Assembly: GCA_031419715.1 (NCBI GenBank)
Contig: JANOLJ010000018.1
Location: forward strand, 1-30,611
Origin: JAEMQF01 sp031419715
GTDB taxonomy: Bacteria; Pseudomonadota; Gammaproteobacteria; Burkholderiales; Burkholderiaceae_C
DNA: 30,611 nt
Direction: 5' to 3'
Below the pieces are notes generated by a model. The model searched no databases. It saw nothing but the letters and a program-made list of their open reading frames with translations, and was not told the DNA's origin. Both the position numbers and the translations under genes were made by a program. Positions 1 to 8,324 of the stretch are shown in pieces. Positions within the stretch are counted from its first letter, which is position 1; each line of letters opens with the position of its first letter.

Positions 1-25
1 GGTGCCCTCAACGCTAACTGGGCGA

Positions 26-65
26 AACGTTTTTTCCGCTTTTGCGCTGGGCCGGAAAAAACGTT
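26..65. repeat. 13-bp perfect inverted repeat
   Basis: The arms at 26-38 (AACGTTTTTTCCG) and 53-65 are exact reverse complements separated by 14 nt. The spacer has a smaller CGC-TTTT-GCG foldback. It lies about 160-195 nt beyond the glmS stop. The T and A runs are inside the arms rather than after a GC stem, so it is not a classic intrinsic terminator. It could be a protein-binding palindrome, a processed RNA hairpin or the tail of a neighbouring unit outside the window. Confidence 0.6.
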
Positions 66-107
66 GCCCCGGGCGGGTGGGCCGTTTACGGGGGGCGCCG
101 CCGTCCC

Positions 108-130
108 CCTGCCGCCACTACGACGGCAGG
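108..130. repeat. 7-bp inverted repeat downstream of glmS
   Basis: CCTGCCG at 108-114 and CGGCAGG at 124-130 are perfect complements with a 9-nt loop. The site is about 90 nt past the glmS stop, where a 3' hairpin could protect the transcript or help end it. No T-run follows on the minus strand, so an intrinsic terminator is not supported. The rest of 1-221 shows no convincing coding sequence. Confidence 0.4.
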
Positions 131-221
131 CCCTCACGACATCAACAGTCAGCAATGGGCCGAAGTCTGACGCCCAGTCATGTGCGATTGAACATGGGCT
201 CGTAGGAGGGTGACGCGCCCG

Positions 222-2117
222 TCATTCGACCGTCACGCTCTTGGCCAGATTGCGCGGCTTGTCCACATCCGTGCCGCGCGCGCACGCGGTGTGATAGGCC
301 AGCAACTGCAGCGGTACGACATGCAAAATCGGCGACAGCACGCCGTAGTGCTCGGGCATGCGAATGACATGCAGGCCCGGGCCCGGCTCGATGCGTGAGT
401 CGCCGTCGGCGAATACAAAGAGTTCGCCGCCGCGCGCGCGCACTTCCTGCAGGTTGCTCTTGAGCTTTTCCAGCAGCGCATCGTTCGGCGCGATCGTCAC
501 GACCGGCATCGCCGAGGTGACGAGCGCGAGTGGCCCGTGCTTGAGCTCACCAGCGGGGTAGGCCTCGGCGTGGATGTAGCTGATTTCCTTGAGCTTGAGC
601 GCGCCTTCCAGCGCGATCGGGTAGTGCAAGCCGCGGCCCAGGAACAGCGCGTTGTCCTTGCGCGCGAATTCTTCCGACCAGGCGATAACTTGTGGCTCCA
701 GGGCCAGCACCGCTTGCAGCGCCACCGGCAAGTGGCGCAGGTCCTTCAGGTGTTTCGCTTCTTCGGCGTCACTCAGATGGCCGCGCACTTGCGCCAGCGC
801 CAGCGTCAGCAGGAACAGGCCCGCCAACTGCGTCGTGAACGCCTTGGTTGAGGCCACGCCGATCTCCACACCAGCGCGCGTGATGTAGGCAAGTTCGCAC
901 TCGCGCACCATCGCGCTGGTGGCGACGTTGCACACCGTCAACGTGTGCTTCATGCCGAGGCTCCGTGCGTGTTTCAGCGCGGCCAACGTGTCGGCGGTCT
1001 CGCCGCTTTGCGTGATCGTCACGACCAGAGTGCGCGGATTGGGCACGCTGTCGCGGTAGCGGTATTCGCTGGCGACCTCGACGCTGGTGGGAATCTTCGC
1101 GATGCTCTCCAGCCAGTACTTGGCGGTCGAGCCGCTGTAATAGCTCGTGCCGCAGGCGAGGATCAGCACCGAATCCACTTCCTTGAAGATCTTGTACGCA
1201 CCGTCGCCGAAGAGCTCCGGTGTGATGACCTCCACCGCGTCAAGCGTGTCGGCGATCGCCCGCGGCTGCTCGAAGATTTCTTTCTGCATGTAATGGCGGT
1301 AAGGGCCCAGCTCGGCCGCGCCGCTGTGGGCGTGCACGGTTCGCACTTCGCGCTGCACCACCTTGAACGCGCCCTCCGGCGTGGCGCGGGTGATCCAGTA
1401 CTTGCCCATCTGCAAGTCGACGACGTCGCCTTCTTCGAGGTAGACGATCTGGTCCGTCACGCCGGCCAGCGCCATCGCGTCCGAGGCGATGAAGGTCTCG
1501 GCCTTGCCTAGATGCGACCCCACGCCCAGGATCAGCGGTGAGCCTTCGCGCGCGCCGATCACGCGGTGCGGCTCGTCGCGGCAGAACACCGCGATCGCAT
1601 ACGCGCCGCGCAACATCGGCGTGACCCGTTGCACGGCCTCGAGCAGATCGCCGCTGTAGTGATGGTCGATCAGGTGGGCGATGACCTCGGTGTCGGTCTG
1701 GCTGCTGAAGCGGTAGCCCTTGGCCTTCAGGTCGTCACGCAATTCGTCATGGTTTTCGATGATGCCGTTGTGCACCAGTGCGATCCTGCCGGCCGTGGCC
1801 GGGGAGCCGCTCTTCGCCCATTGCGCGGCGTCCACGCGGGGCCCGTGCGAGAAGTGCGGATGCGCGTTGTGCACCGCCGGAGCGCCGTGCGTGGCCCAGC
1901 GGGTGTGGGCGATGCCGGTGCCGCTTTGCACTTTGTCGGCAGCAACGTTCGCGTCGAGCTCGGCCACGCGTGCGGTGCTGCGGGCGCGGCGCAATTGCCC
2001 GTCTTGATGCACCGCGACGCCGCAGGAGTCATAGCCGCGGTACTCCAAGCGACGCAGGCCCTCGATCAGGATCGGAACGATGTTTCGGGTGCTGACGGCG
2101 CCGACGATTCCACACAT
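222..2117 (-). CDS. glmS: glutamine--fructose-6-phosphate aminotransferase (isomerizing)
   Basis: This cytoplasmic enzyme makes glucosamine-6-phosphate from fructose-6-phosphate and glutamine, the entry to peptidoglycan and LPS amino sugars. The protein is 631 aa, slightly longer than the roughly 610 usual. It begins MCGIVGAV, so the catalytic N-terminal Cys of the class II glutaminase domain is residue 2 after Met removal. The glutaminase domain fills about the first 230 residues. Two SIS sugar-isomerase domains follow, with CGTSYYSG and the TQSGETADT motif in the first. The C-terminus DVDKPRNLAKSVTVE is the canonical family ending. The small excess length includes an insertion near residues 88-110 ahead of LVHNGIIENH. 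The ATG at 2117 is preceded by AAGGA about 9 nt upstream. It is divergent from an Lrp/AsnC regulator; glmU is not adjacent. I see no glmS ribozyme or small-RNA site. Confidence 0.98.
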   Translation of the reverse strand: MCGIVGAVSTRNIVPILIEGLRRLEYRGYDSCGVAVHQDGQLRRARSTARVAELDANVAADKVQSGTGIAHTRWATHGAPAVHNAHPHFSHGPRVDAAQWAKSGSPATAGRIALVHNGIIENHDELRDDLKAKGYRFSSQTDTEVIAHLIDHHYSGDLLEAVQRVTPMLRGAYAIAVFCRDEPHRVIGAREGSPLILGVGSHLGKAETFIASDAMALAGVTDQIVYLEEGDVVDLQMGKYWITRATPEGAFKVVQREVRTVHAHSGAAELGPYRHYMQKEIFEQPRAIADTLDAVEVITPELFGDGAYKIFKEVDSVLILACGTSYYSGSTAKYWLESIAKIPTSVEVASEYRYRDSVPNPRTLVVTITQSGETADTLAALKHARSLGMKHTLTVCNVATSAMVRECELAYITRAGVEIGVASTKAFTTQLAGLFLLTLALAQVRGHLSDAEEAKHLKDLRHLPVALQAVLALEPQVIAWSEEFARKDNALFLGRGLHYPIALEGALKLKEISYIHAEAYPAGELKHGPLALVTSAMPVVTIAPNDALLEKLKSNLQEVRARGGELFVFADGDSRIEPGPGLHVIRMPEHYGVLSPILHVVPLQLLAYHTACARGTDVDKPRNLAKSVTVE

Positions 2118-2163
2118 GTTGCGGTTTCCTTGAACTGGAAGAGGGGTGCGGCGATGGTAGACG

Positions 2164-2206
2164 TGACATGATGGCGATTGCTTGCATAACCTGTCATTTG
2201 TTGCAA
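2164..2206. promoter_or_regulatory. candidate operator region between glmS and the AsnC-type regulator
   Basis: The divergent spacer 2118-2259 is AT-rich compared with its surroundings and carries two interleaved palindromes. TGACA at 2164-2168 faces TGTCA at 2192-2196, and TTGCA at 2182-2186 faces TGCAA at 2202-2206. Lrp/AsnC proteins commonly bind AT-centred, imperfect dyads near their own gene and a divergent target. Regulation of glmS or of itself by the adjacent regulator is inference from position only. Confidence 0.35.
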
Positions 2207-2259
2207 TATTTCGCCCCGAAGACGAATCTGAGACTCAATAATTCACAAAAGCGATTGAA

Positions 2260-2763
2260 TTGATTAATTCCACCGACGAAGTTGACCTCGACGCGACCGA
2301 CTTGCGCATCCTCGAACAATTGCAGCGCGACGCCTCGCTGACCAATCAGGCGCTGGCGGTGGCCGCGCATACCTCGGCCGCCACCTGCCTGCGCCGCGTC
2401 AAGCGACTCGAAGACACGGGCGTGATCGAGCGCCGCATTGCCCTGCTGTCGCCAGCCAGGCTCGGCGCGGGCTTGAGCGCGATCATCGAAGTCACGCTCG
2501 ACCGCCAGGGTGCCGAGCATCTGGCCGGGTTCGAAGCCCGCGCCGTGGCCGAGGCGCCGGTGCAACAGTGCTACCGGGTGTCGCCGGGGCCGGACTTCAT
2601 CGTCGTCGTGCAATTGCCCGACATGGCGGCGTACCACGCGCTGGTGCAGCGCTTGTTCACGCAAGACGCGAATGTGCGCAACGTGAAGACATTCTTCAGC
2701 GTGCATCGCGCCAAGTTCGAACCCGCCATCGCCCTGCCCAGCCCAGCGCGCGAGGGCGGGTGA
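2260..2763 (+). CDS. Lrp/AsnC family transcriptional regulator
   Basis: This 167-aa protein has the family's two parts. An N-terminal winged helix-turn-helix covers about residues 10-60, opening LDATDLRILEQLQRDASLTN and ending in the recognition-helix region LRRVKRLEDTGVI. A C-terminal RAM/AsnC ligand-sensing domain covers about 75-155, with the typical segment CYRVSPGPDFIVVV. Members form octamers or hexadecamers and respond to amino acids. The only start that keeps the full HTH is the TTG at 2260, with no strong Shine-Dalgarno, so translation may be weak. The gene is divergent from glmS, which suggests control of that gene or of itself, but the ligand cannot be read from sequence. It ends 36 nt before the convergent rRNA methyltransferase gene. 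Confidence 0.9.
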   Translation: MINSTDEVDLDATDLRILEQLQRDASLTNQALAVAAHTSAATCLRRVKRLEDTGVIERRIALLSPARLGAGLSAIIEVTLDRQGAEHLAGFEARAVAEAPVQQCYRVSPGPDFIVVVQLPDMAAYHALVQRLFTQDANVRNVKTFFSVHRAKFEPAIALPSPAREGG

Positions 2764-2799
2764 TCGCGCTGGCCGCACACCCACCGCGCAGCGCGCCTG

Positions 2800-3981
2800 T
2801 CAGCGCTTGATGATGGCCAGGCCCTTGAGGTACTCGCCTTCGGGGAACAGCAGCGTCGTCGCATGGTCGGGCGCCGCGCCCATGCGGGCAAAGAACAGAC
2901 CGTCGACCCCGGCGTCGATGCCCGCCCCCGCGACGATTTTGTGGAACAGCTCGGCGCTGATGCCGCCGGAACACGAAAACGTGAACAGCATGCCGCCCGG
3001 CTCCAGCAGCATCAACGCAAGTCGGTTGATGTCTTTGTAGGCGCGCGCGGCCCGATCAGCGTGCGCCGCGGTGGGCGCGAACTTTGGCGGGTCGAGCACG
3101 ATCGCATCGAAGCGCCGGCCGGCATCGAGGAAGCGCCGCAGGGTTTGATTCACGTCGGCTTCGATCGCCTCATGTTGCGCCGCGCCCAGGCGATTGAGTT
3201 CGATGTGCTCGCTGGCCCGCGCCAGCGCCGGGCCCGACGAGTCCACGCTTGCCACCTGCGTGGCCCCGCCGCTCAATGCGGCGATGCTGAAGCCGCCGGT
3301 GTAGCAAAAGCAGTTGAGGATGCGCTGGTGGCCGAAGTGCCGCACCGCGTCGGCAAAGAGTTTTCGGTTGTCGCGCTGGTCGAGGTAGAAGCCGGTCTTG
3401 TGCCCCTGCGCCAGGTCGACGTTGAAGCGCCAACCGTGTTCCTGGATCACCACTTCCGTGGCGCCGCTGCCGCGCAGCCAGCCGGCTTGCAACCCAAGCC
3501 CCTCCAACGCACGCACGCTCGCGTCGCTGCGCTCATACAGCCGTGAGCGGCCGGTGGCGTGGAGCAGCGCGTCGGCGATCTGCGCCTTCCAGCGCTCGAC
3601 ACCGGCGCTCAGAAACTGTGCGCACAAGGTATCGCCGTAGGCATCGACGATCAGGCCCGGCAGGCCGTCGGCCTCGCCGTGCACCAGGCGCACGCCATCG
3701 CTGGCTGGTGCCAGGCGCGAGCGCAAGGCCACGGCCTGCGCGATCCTGGTGGCGAAGAACGCCGCATCAATGCGCTGCTCTTCAATGAAGCTCCACGCGC
3801 GCAGGCGAATCGACGACTCCGGGCTGTACGCGGCCCAGGCAAGGAAAGCGCCGTCGGCGCCGATCACACGCACCGTCTCGCCCGAGTCAGCCTTGCCCTT
3901 GGCGACGCTGCCCTCGAACACCCACGGATGGCGGCGCTGCAGCGAGCGCTCCTTGCCGGCGCGCAGTTGCACCGTCTTCAT
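2800..3981 (-). CDS. rlmI: class I SAM-dependent rRNA methyltransferase (RlmI-like, 23S rRNA m5C)
   Basis: The 393-aa product matches the YccW/RlmI family, which methylates a cytosine of 23S rRNA. An N-terminal PUA domain covers about residues 1-75, with the typical HPWVFEGSV segment. The Rossmann-fold methyltransferase domain has the SAM-binding region NCFCYTGGFSIAAL around residue 220, an acidic loop ending motif II (ASVDSSGPAL), and the catalytic-region motif LDPPKFAP near 295. The ATG at 3981 overlaps the xerC stop in an ATGA arrangement, so it is the last gene of the dapF-DUF484-xerC operon and probably translationally coupled. The symbol is by family resemblance; the exact target base is inferred. 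Convergent with the AsnC-type regulator gene. Confidence 0.9.
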   Translation of the reverse strand: MKTVQLRAGKERSLQRRHPWVFEGSVAKGKADSGETVRVIGADGAFLAWAAYSPESSIRLRAWSFIEEQRIDAAFFATRIAQAVALRSRLAPASDGVRLVHGEADGLPGLIVDAYGDTLCAQFLSAGVERWKAQIADALLHATGRSRLYERSDASVRALEGLGLQAGWLRGSGATEVVIQEHGWRFNVDLAQGHKTGFYLDQRDNRKLFADAVRHFGHQRILNCFCYTGGFSIAALSGGATQVASVDSSGPALARASEHIELNRLGAAQHEAIEADVNQTLRRFLDAGRRFDAIVLDPPKFAPTAAHADRAARAYKDINRLALMLLEPGGMLFTFSCSGGISAELFHKIVAGAGIDAGVDGLFFARMGAAPDHATTLLFPEGEYLKGLAIIKR

Positions 3982-4913
3982 GGACTGCGCTTCTTCGCGC
4001 GCGGATGCGCGGCGTCATAGATCTTGCTGAGGTGGCCGAAGTCGAGCTTGGTGTAGACCTGCGTCGTCGAAATGTTGGCGTGGCCCAGCAGCTCTTGCAC
4101 GGCGCGCAGGTCGCCGCTGCTTTGCAGCAGGTGCGAGGCGAACGAATGGCGCAGCATGTGCGGGTGCACATGGGTCGGCAGCTCGGCGGCAACCGCGTTC
4201 GCCTTCAGGCGCGAGCGCAGCTGGCCCGGCCGCAGGCGTGTGCCGAGCCGGCTGACGAACAGCGCCGGTTCGCCTTCGCTCGCCCACAGGCCCCGCAGCT
4301 CCAGCCAATGGGCGAGCGCTTTCAGGGCGGGTGCGCCCACCGGCACGCTGCGCCGCTTCGAGCCCTTGCCCAGCACGAAGGCGCTGCCCTCCTGGGCGTC
4401 GATCCAGCCCACCGCGGTGGCACTGCTGCGCAGGTCCAGGCTCGTCAACTCGCCGACGCGCAAGCCGCAACCGTAGAGTAACTCGACGATGCAGTGGTCG
4501 CGCGCCGCCAACGCCGCGTCCTTGCCGGAGCCCGACGGCTCGGCATGGTGTTCGGCCAGCGCCACCGCCTGGTCCACCGACAGCGCCTTGGGCAGGGGCC
4601 GCGCCGCCTTGGGCGCGCGCACGCCGAGCACCGGGTTGTTCGCGACCAGGCCGTCGCGGCCGAGCCAGCGGTAAAAGCCGCGCCAGGCCGACAGCGTCAA
4701 CGCGATGCTGCGCGGCGCGAGCCCGGCGCCATGCAACTGCGCCGCCCAGCGGCGTACATGGTGCGTACGGGCGTCAACCAGCGCGGTCTGCGCTGCATCG
4801 GCACAGGCCTGCAATTTGGCGAACGCGTCGGCGTAGATCGCCAGCGTGCGCGGCGCGAGCCGGCGCTCGACCTTGAGGTGCTCAAGGTGGGCGCGGAGCC
4901 GCGCATCAATCAA
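3978..4913 (-). CDS. xerC: site-specific tyrosine recombinase XerC
   Basis: XerC works with XerD at dif to resolve chromosome dimers. With the TTG start at 4913 the protein is 311 aa, close to the usual 295-330. The N-terminal SAM-like core-binding domain covers about residues 1-90 and the catalytic domain about 105-305. The tyrosine-recombinase residues are visible: Arg152 in GCGLRVGEL, Lys183 in LGKGSK, His252 and Arg255 in HMLRH, His278 in LGHANISTT and the nucleophile Tyr287 in QVYTKLD. The TTG overlaps the TGA of the DUF484 gene. The open frame continues upstream to 5108, but that extension is arginine-rich and lies antiframe inside DUF484, so I reject it. Its 3' end overlaps the RlmI-like start by 4 nt. 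The dapF-DUF484-xerC order is a known proteobacterial arrangement. Confidence 0.93.
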   Translation of the reverse strand: MIDARLRAHLEHLKVERRLAPRTLAIYADAFAKLQACADAAQTALVDARTHHVRRWAAQLHGAGLAPRSIALTLSAWRGFYRWLGRDGLVANNPVLGVRAPKAARPLPKALSVDQAVALAEHHAEPSGSGKDAALAARDHCIVELLYGCGLRVGELTSLDLRSSATAVGWIDAQEGSAFVLGKGSKRRSVPVGAPALKALAHWLELRGLWASEGEPALFVSRLGTRLRPGQLRSRLKANAVAAELPTHVHPHMLRHSFASHLLQSSGDLRAVQELLGHANISTTQVYTKLDFGHLSKIYDAAHPRAKKRSP

Positions 4914-5608
4914 GGCGTGGGCAACAGGCGAGACAGCGCCGCGCCGGCCAGCTCGCCGATGCGGCCGAGGAACTCGGTGCCCATGTCGGCGCTGTAGCGC
5001 GTGGGGTCGGGCGAGGCGAGCACGAGCAGGCCGAATGCCGCGCTCGATTGCGGCAGGCGCAACGGCACGAGCGCGGTGGACATCACGGTGGCGGGTTCGG
5101 CCAGCCACTGCAAGGCCTCGAAGCCCGCGTTCACGCCGCAGTAGGGCGCGGACAGGCTGCTCGCAAACGTCTTCACGTCAGCGCCGACGCCGCGCGCGAA
5201 CGCCGCATCGCCAAACGCCGGCGCCACGCCCCAGAGCCGCAGGCTGGCCTGCGGCACCATGAAGTGGTGCATCAATTCGCGCAACAGCACGTCGGGCAAC
5301 TCGGCGGCGTTCGAGGTGAGCATCAGCGCGATAGTCCAGCGGTGCAGGCGATCGGCCAGGCCCAGGTTGTCCTGGCTGTGGCGGATCATCTCCATGACGC
5401 GCTGCTCCATGCCCTTGAGCTTGTCGCGCAGCATCTCCATCTGGCGCTCTTGCAGCGACACGGCACGCGTGCCATGCGGGCTGGCGAGTTGCACCGCGCC
5501 CAGCAGCTCGGCGTGGCGCTGGAAGAACTCCGGCGTGATCGCCAGGTAGTTGGCGATGTCGGCCTCGGTCACACCCCGGGTGCCCGCATGCAGTCCGGTG
5601 CCCTTCAT
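4910..5608 (-). CDS. DUF484 family protein (GAF-like)
   Basis: This 232-aa protein belongs to DUF484, a family regularly found between dapF and xerC, with a GAF-like fold and no established biochemical role. It opens with a segment typical of the family, ITEADIANYLAITPEFFQRH-like, in which a short N-terminal helical region includes a YL...PEFF pattern near residues 20-35. A helical stretch rich in Gln, Glu, Arg and Met follows (VSLQERQMEMLRDKLKGME), likely a coiled coil. The GAF-like portion covers about residues 85-230. The ATG at 5608 is chosen; a GTG one codon upstream at 5611 is equally possible. It starts 13 nt after the dapF stop and its TGA overlaps the xerC TTG, suggesting coupled expression. 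Function unknown. Confidence 0.88.
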   Translation of the reverse strand: MKGTGLHAGTRGVTEADIANYLAITPEFFQRHAELLGAVQLASPHGTRAVSLQERQMEMLRDKLKGMEQRVMEMIRHSQDNLGLADRLHRWTIALMLTSNAAELPDVLLRELMHHFMVPQASLRLWGVAPAFGDAAFARGVGADVKTFASSLSAPYCGVNAGFEALQWLAEPATVMSTALVPLRLPQSSAAFGLLVLASPDPTRYSADMGTEFLGRIGELAGAALSRLLPTP

Positions 5609-5621
5609 CACGGCGTTGCTC

Positions 5622-6515
5622 TCATAGTTCGATCTCTCCTTGGAAAACGGTCTGTGCCGGCCCGGTCAGCAGCACATGGCTGGCGCCGCCGTGCCATTCG
5701 ATCGTCAAGACGCCGCCGCGGGTTTCAACGTCGACGCGTGCGTCGAGCAAGCCCAGGCGTCTGCCCGCCACCACCGCAGCGCAGGCCCCGGTGCCGCAGG
5801 CCAGGGTCTCGCCGGCGCCGCGCTCATGGACGCGCAGGCGTATGCGATTGCGCGCGACGATCTGCATGAAGCCCGCGTTTACTTTGCGGGGAAAACGCGG
5901 GTGCGTCTCCACGCGTGGGCCGAGGGCCGCGACGGGCGCGGTGTCGACGTCGTCGACGATCTGCATGGCGTGCGGGTTGCCCATCGACAGCACCGCCACT
6001 TCCACGTCGCGCGCGGGGTCCACGCCACTGAGCGGCCACAACTCGAACGCGCTCTCCAAGCCCAGCTCGAATCCGCTCTCGAACCCTGCCACGCGGCGTG
6101 GCGTCAGGCCCGCGGCATCGAACGGCACGCGGTCGAGTTCAAAGATCGGCCGGTTCATGTCCACCGTGACGCGGCCGTCGTCCTGCAAGCGCAGCTCAAG
6201 CAGGTTGTTCATCGTCTCGACGCGCAGCACGCGCTTGTCGGTCAGGCCCCGGTCGCGCACGAAGTGCACGAAGCAGCGCGCGCCATTGCCGCAATGCTCG
6301 ACTTCGTCACCGCTGTTGTTGAAGATGCGATAGCGGAAGTCCACGCCGGGCGTGGCGCTGGTCTCGACCATGAGGATCTGGTCCGCGCCGACGCCCAGGC
6401 GCCGGTCGCCGAGCCGCCGGTATTGTGCTTCGCTGAGATCGATGCGCGATCGGGTCGCGTCAATCATGACGAAGTCGTTGCCCGCGCCTTGCATCTTGGT
6501 GAAGCGCAGTTTCAT
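5622..6515 (-). CDS. dapF: diaminopimelate epimerase
   Basis: DapF converts LL- to meso-diaminopimelate, for lysine and peptidoglycan. The 297-aa protein begins MKLRFTKMQGAGNDFV, the invariant family start; an upstream in-frame start at 6560 is rejected because it adds only low-complexity sequence before this motif. Both active-site cysteine motifs are present: HCGNGARC near residue 75 and ACGTGACAA near 240. The protein is some 20 aa longer than the common 275-280. The excess sits around FESGFELGLESAFEL, encoded by an imperfect 24-bp tandem duplication at 6036-6083. It is the third gene of the minus-strand operon, 25 nt after the second acyltransferase gene, and is followed by DUF484 and xerC. 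Confidence 0.97.
   Translation of the reverse strand: MKLRFTKMQGAGNDFVMIDATRSRIDLSEAQYRRLGDRRLGVGADQILMVETSATPGVDFRYRIFNNSGDEVEHCGNGARCFVHFVRDRGLTDKRVLRVETMNNLLELRLQDDGRVTVDMNRPIFELDRVPFDAAGLTPRRVAGFESGFELGLESAFELWPLSGVDPARDVEVAVLSMGNPHAMQIVDDVDTAPVAALGPRVETHPRFPRKVNAGFMQIVARNRIRLRVHERGAGETLACGTGACAAVVAGRRLGLLDARVDVETRGGVLTIEWHGGASHVLLTGPAQTVFQGEIEL
6036..6083 (-). repeat. imperfect 24-bp tandem duplication inside dapF
   Basis: Units 6036-6059 and 6060-6083 match at about 18 of 24 positions and encode the paired peptides FESGFELG and LESAFELW. The repeat is in frame and lies between the conserved parts of the two DapF domains, so it likely forms a surface loop. Confidence 0.6.
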
Positions 6516-6540
6516 GTGCGCGATTATCGCCGCGCCCCTG

Positions 6541-7443
6541 TCAGTACAGCGGCGGCTCACCCAGCGGCCGGGTCTTGAAGCGCCGGTGCACCCACAGGTA
6601 CTGCGCCGGGTCAGCGCGCACCTGCGCTTCGATCCAGCGGTTCATGCGCGCCGTGTCGGCCAGCGCGTCGGCGCTCGGAAAGTCGCTCCATGGCTCGAGG
6701 AATGACACGCGATAGCCTTGGCCGCCGGGCAGCATGTGCGCCAGCACGGGTTGCACGACCATGTTCAACGCACGCGCCATGCGCGACGGTGCGAGCAAGG
6801 TCGCGGCGGTGACGCCGAAGAATGGCACGAAGGCCGCGTCGCGCGCGCCAAAATCCATGTCGGGCAGGTTGAAGAACGCCGCGCCGGCGCGCACCGCGCG
6901 CATCAACGGGCGCGCCGAGTCGCTGCGCGGAAACACCTCGCCCTGGCCGAAGCGCAGGCGACCCCGGCGCACCGCGGCATCGAGAGTCGGTTCGCTTTGC
7001 TGCTGGTAGATCGACGCCACCCATTTCGACTGGAAGAGCTGCGTCGCGGCACCAGCGACGTCGAGCGCGATGAAATGTGGCACGAGCCACATCACGGCGC
7101 GCTCGCTGCGCTGCGCGAGATGCACGTCACCCTCGACATGGATCAGCCGCTTCAAGCGTCGCGGCGACGCATGCCAGAGCAGGCCACGCTCCAGAATGCT
7201 GCGCCCGAGCCACTGAAAGTGTTCGCGGGCGAGGCGCCGGCGCACCGCGTCGTCCAGCTCGGGAAAGCACAGCTCAAGGTTGCGCAGCGCCGTTTGCCGC
7301 CGTGACCGCGCCGTCGCGTACAGCAGCCCACCCAGGCCGAGGCCGAGTGGCGCGAGCAAGGCCAATGGCAGCCAGTGCAGCAGCCACAACAGACTCAACA
7401 GCATCCGCGCCCCGACGGCCCGAACCAGCGAGGAGGACGTCAT
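6541..7443 (-). CDS. lysophospholipid (lipid A/LpxL-like) acyltransferase, second copy
   Basis: This 300-aa inner-membrane protein belongs to the LpxL/HtrB/MsbB family, which transfers acyl chains to lipid A precursors. A hydrophobic N-terminal anchor (LLSLLWLLHWLPLALLAP) occupies about residues 15-45. The catalytic HX4D/E motif is HFIALD, near residue 126, and the acceptor-region motif NLPDMDFGARDAAFVPFFG follows. The ATG at 7443 overlaps the stop of the upstream paralogue (ATGA); an upstream start at 7515 is rejected as it would lie inside that gene. The acyl chain and position are not predictable. Two tandem copies beside metK and dapF recur in Burkholderiales; one may add the primary and the other the secondary acyl chain, or one may act on another lipid. 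Confidence 0.9.
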   Translation of the reverse strand: MTSSSLVRAVGARMLLSLLWLLHWLPLALLAPLGLGLGGLLYATARSRRQTALRNLELCFPELDDAVRRRLAREHFQWLGRSILERGLLWHASPRRLKRLIHVEGDVHLAQRSERAVMWLVPHFIALDVAGAATQLFQSKWVASIYQQQSEPTLDAAVRRGRLRFGQGEVFPRSDSARPLMRAVRAGAAFFNLPDMDFGARDAAFVPFFGVTAATLLAPSRMARALNMVVQPVLAHMLPGGQGYRVSFLEPWSDFPSADALADTARMNRWIEAQVRADPAQYLWVHRRFKTRPLGEPPLY

Positions 7444-8309
7444 TCGATGCCGGCGTCGTCGGCCGCACGCGGTTGTTTGTAGCGGTGGTAACCCCAAAGG
7501 TATTGCTGCGGGCACTGCAGGATCAAGCGCTCCATCGCGCGGTTGATCACGGCGGCGGATTGCACTTGTTCTTTCGCGTCCTGCGGCAGCGCTTCGGCGA
7601 GGGGCATGAAGTGCACCGTGTAGCCGCCACCCGCGGCCAGGCGCTCACCCCACACCAGCAGCGGCACGGCGCCGGTTTGCTGCACGAGGCGCGCCGCGAG
7701 TGTCATCGTATAGGCCGGCTTGCCGAAGAACGGCGCCCACACGCCCATGCCATCGGGCGGCACCTGGTCGGGCAGCAGGCCCACTGACTCGCCGCGGCGC
7801 AGCGCGCGCATCAATTGGCGCACGCCCGCCAGCGTGGCTGGCGCCGTGGCCACATCGGGGCGCGCCCGCGTGTTGTCCATCAGATCGCGCAATACCGCCT
7901 TGCGCGCCTGCCGGTACAGCACCGTGATCGGGCCATGCTTCACGCTGAACCGCTCGGCAATCGCCTGCGCCGTGATCTCGAAGCAGCCCATGTGTGGCGT
8001 GAGGAAAACGATGCCGCGCCCCTTGGCGTGCGCGGCTTCGACCAGTTCGGTGCCGCGCAGCGTGGGCGCGGGCTGAATCAGCATGCCTGGCGGACGCAGC
8101 CACAGATAGGGCATTTCCAACAGCACGCGGCCGGCTTGTGCGATCGCTGGGCGTGCTTGCGCGCTCGACACGCCGGCTTGGGCGGCATTGGCGACGAAGC
8201 GGCGCCGATAGGTCGGCGAGACCGCATAGGCAATCCAGCCGAGCGCCGCGCCCGCGCCATGGAGCAGCCACAACGGTTGGCGCGAAAGCCATCGAGCAAG
8301 TGCGTGCAT
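7440..8309 (-). CDS. lysophospholipid (lipid A/LpxL-like) acyltransferase, first copy
   Basis: The 289-aa protein is the first gene of the minus-strand operon and a paralogue of the next gene. It has an N-terminal hydrophobic anchor (about residues 10-30, WLLHGAGAALGWIAYAV), the HX4E catalytic motif HMGCFE near residue 107, and a family block GLLPDQVPPDGMGVWAPFFG near 175-195 containing the PDQ signature. Start: ATG at 8309 with AGGAAG about 10 nt upstream. Its end overlaps the second copy by 4 nt. It is divergent from metK, whose -10 box begins only 16 nt from this start codon, so the two promoters overlap. Family known: acyl-ACP-dependent lipid A acyltransferase. Exact substrate unknown. 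Confidence 0.9.
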   Translation of the reverse strand: MHALARWLSRQPLWLLHGAGAALGWIAYAVSPTYRRRFVANAAQAGVSSAQARPAIAQAGRVLLEMPYLWLRPPGMLIQPAPTLRGTELVEAAHAKGRGIVFLTPHMGCFEITAQAIAERFSVKHGPITVLYRQARKAVLRDLMDNTRARPDVATAPATLAGVRQLMRALRRGESVGLLPDQVPPDGMGVWAPFFGKPAYTMTLAARLVQQTGAVPLLVWGERLAAGGGYTVHFMPLAEALPQDAKEQVQSAAVINRAMERLILQCPQQYLWGYHRYKQPRAADDAGIE

Positions 8310-8324
8310 ACCCAGAGAACTTCC

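Noticed and set aside
26..65. Intrinsic terminator for glmS
   Set aside because: The T and A runs are within the stem arms and the hairpin lacks a GC stem followed by a T-run on the minus strand.
4914..5108. N-terminal extension of XerC
   Set aside because: Arg-rich sequence lies in another frame of the DUF484 gene; the TTG at 4913 overlapping the DUF484 stop gives the normal XerC length.
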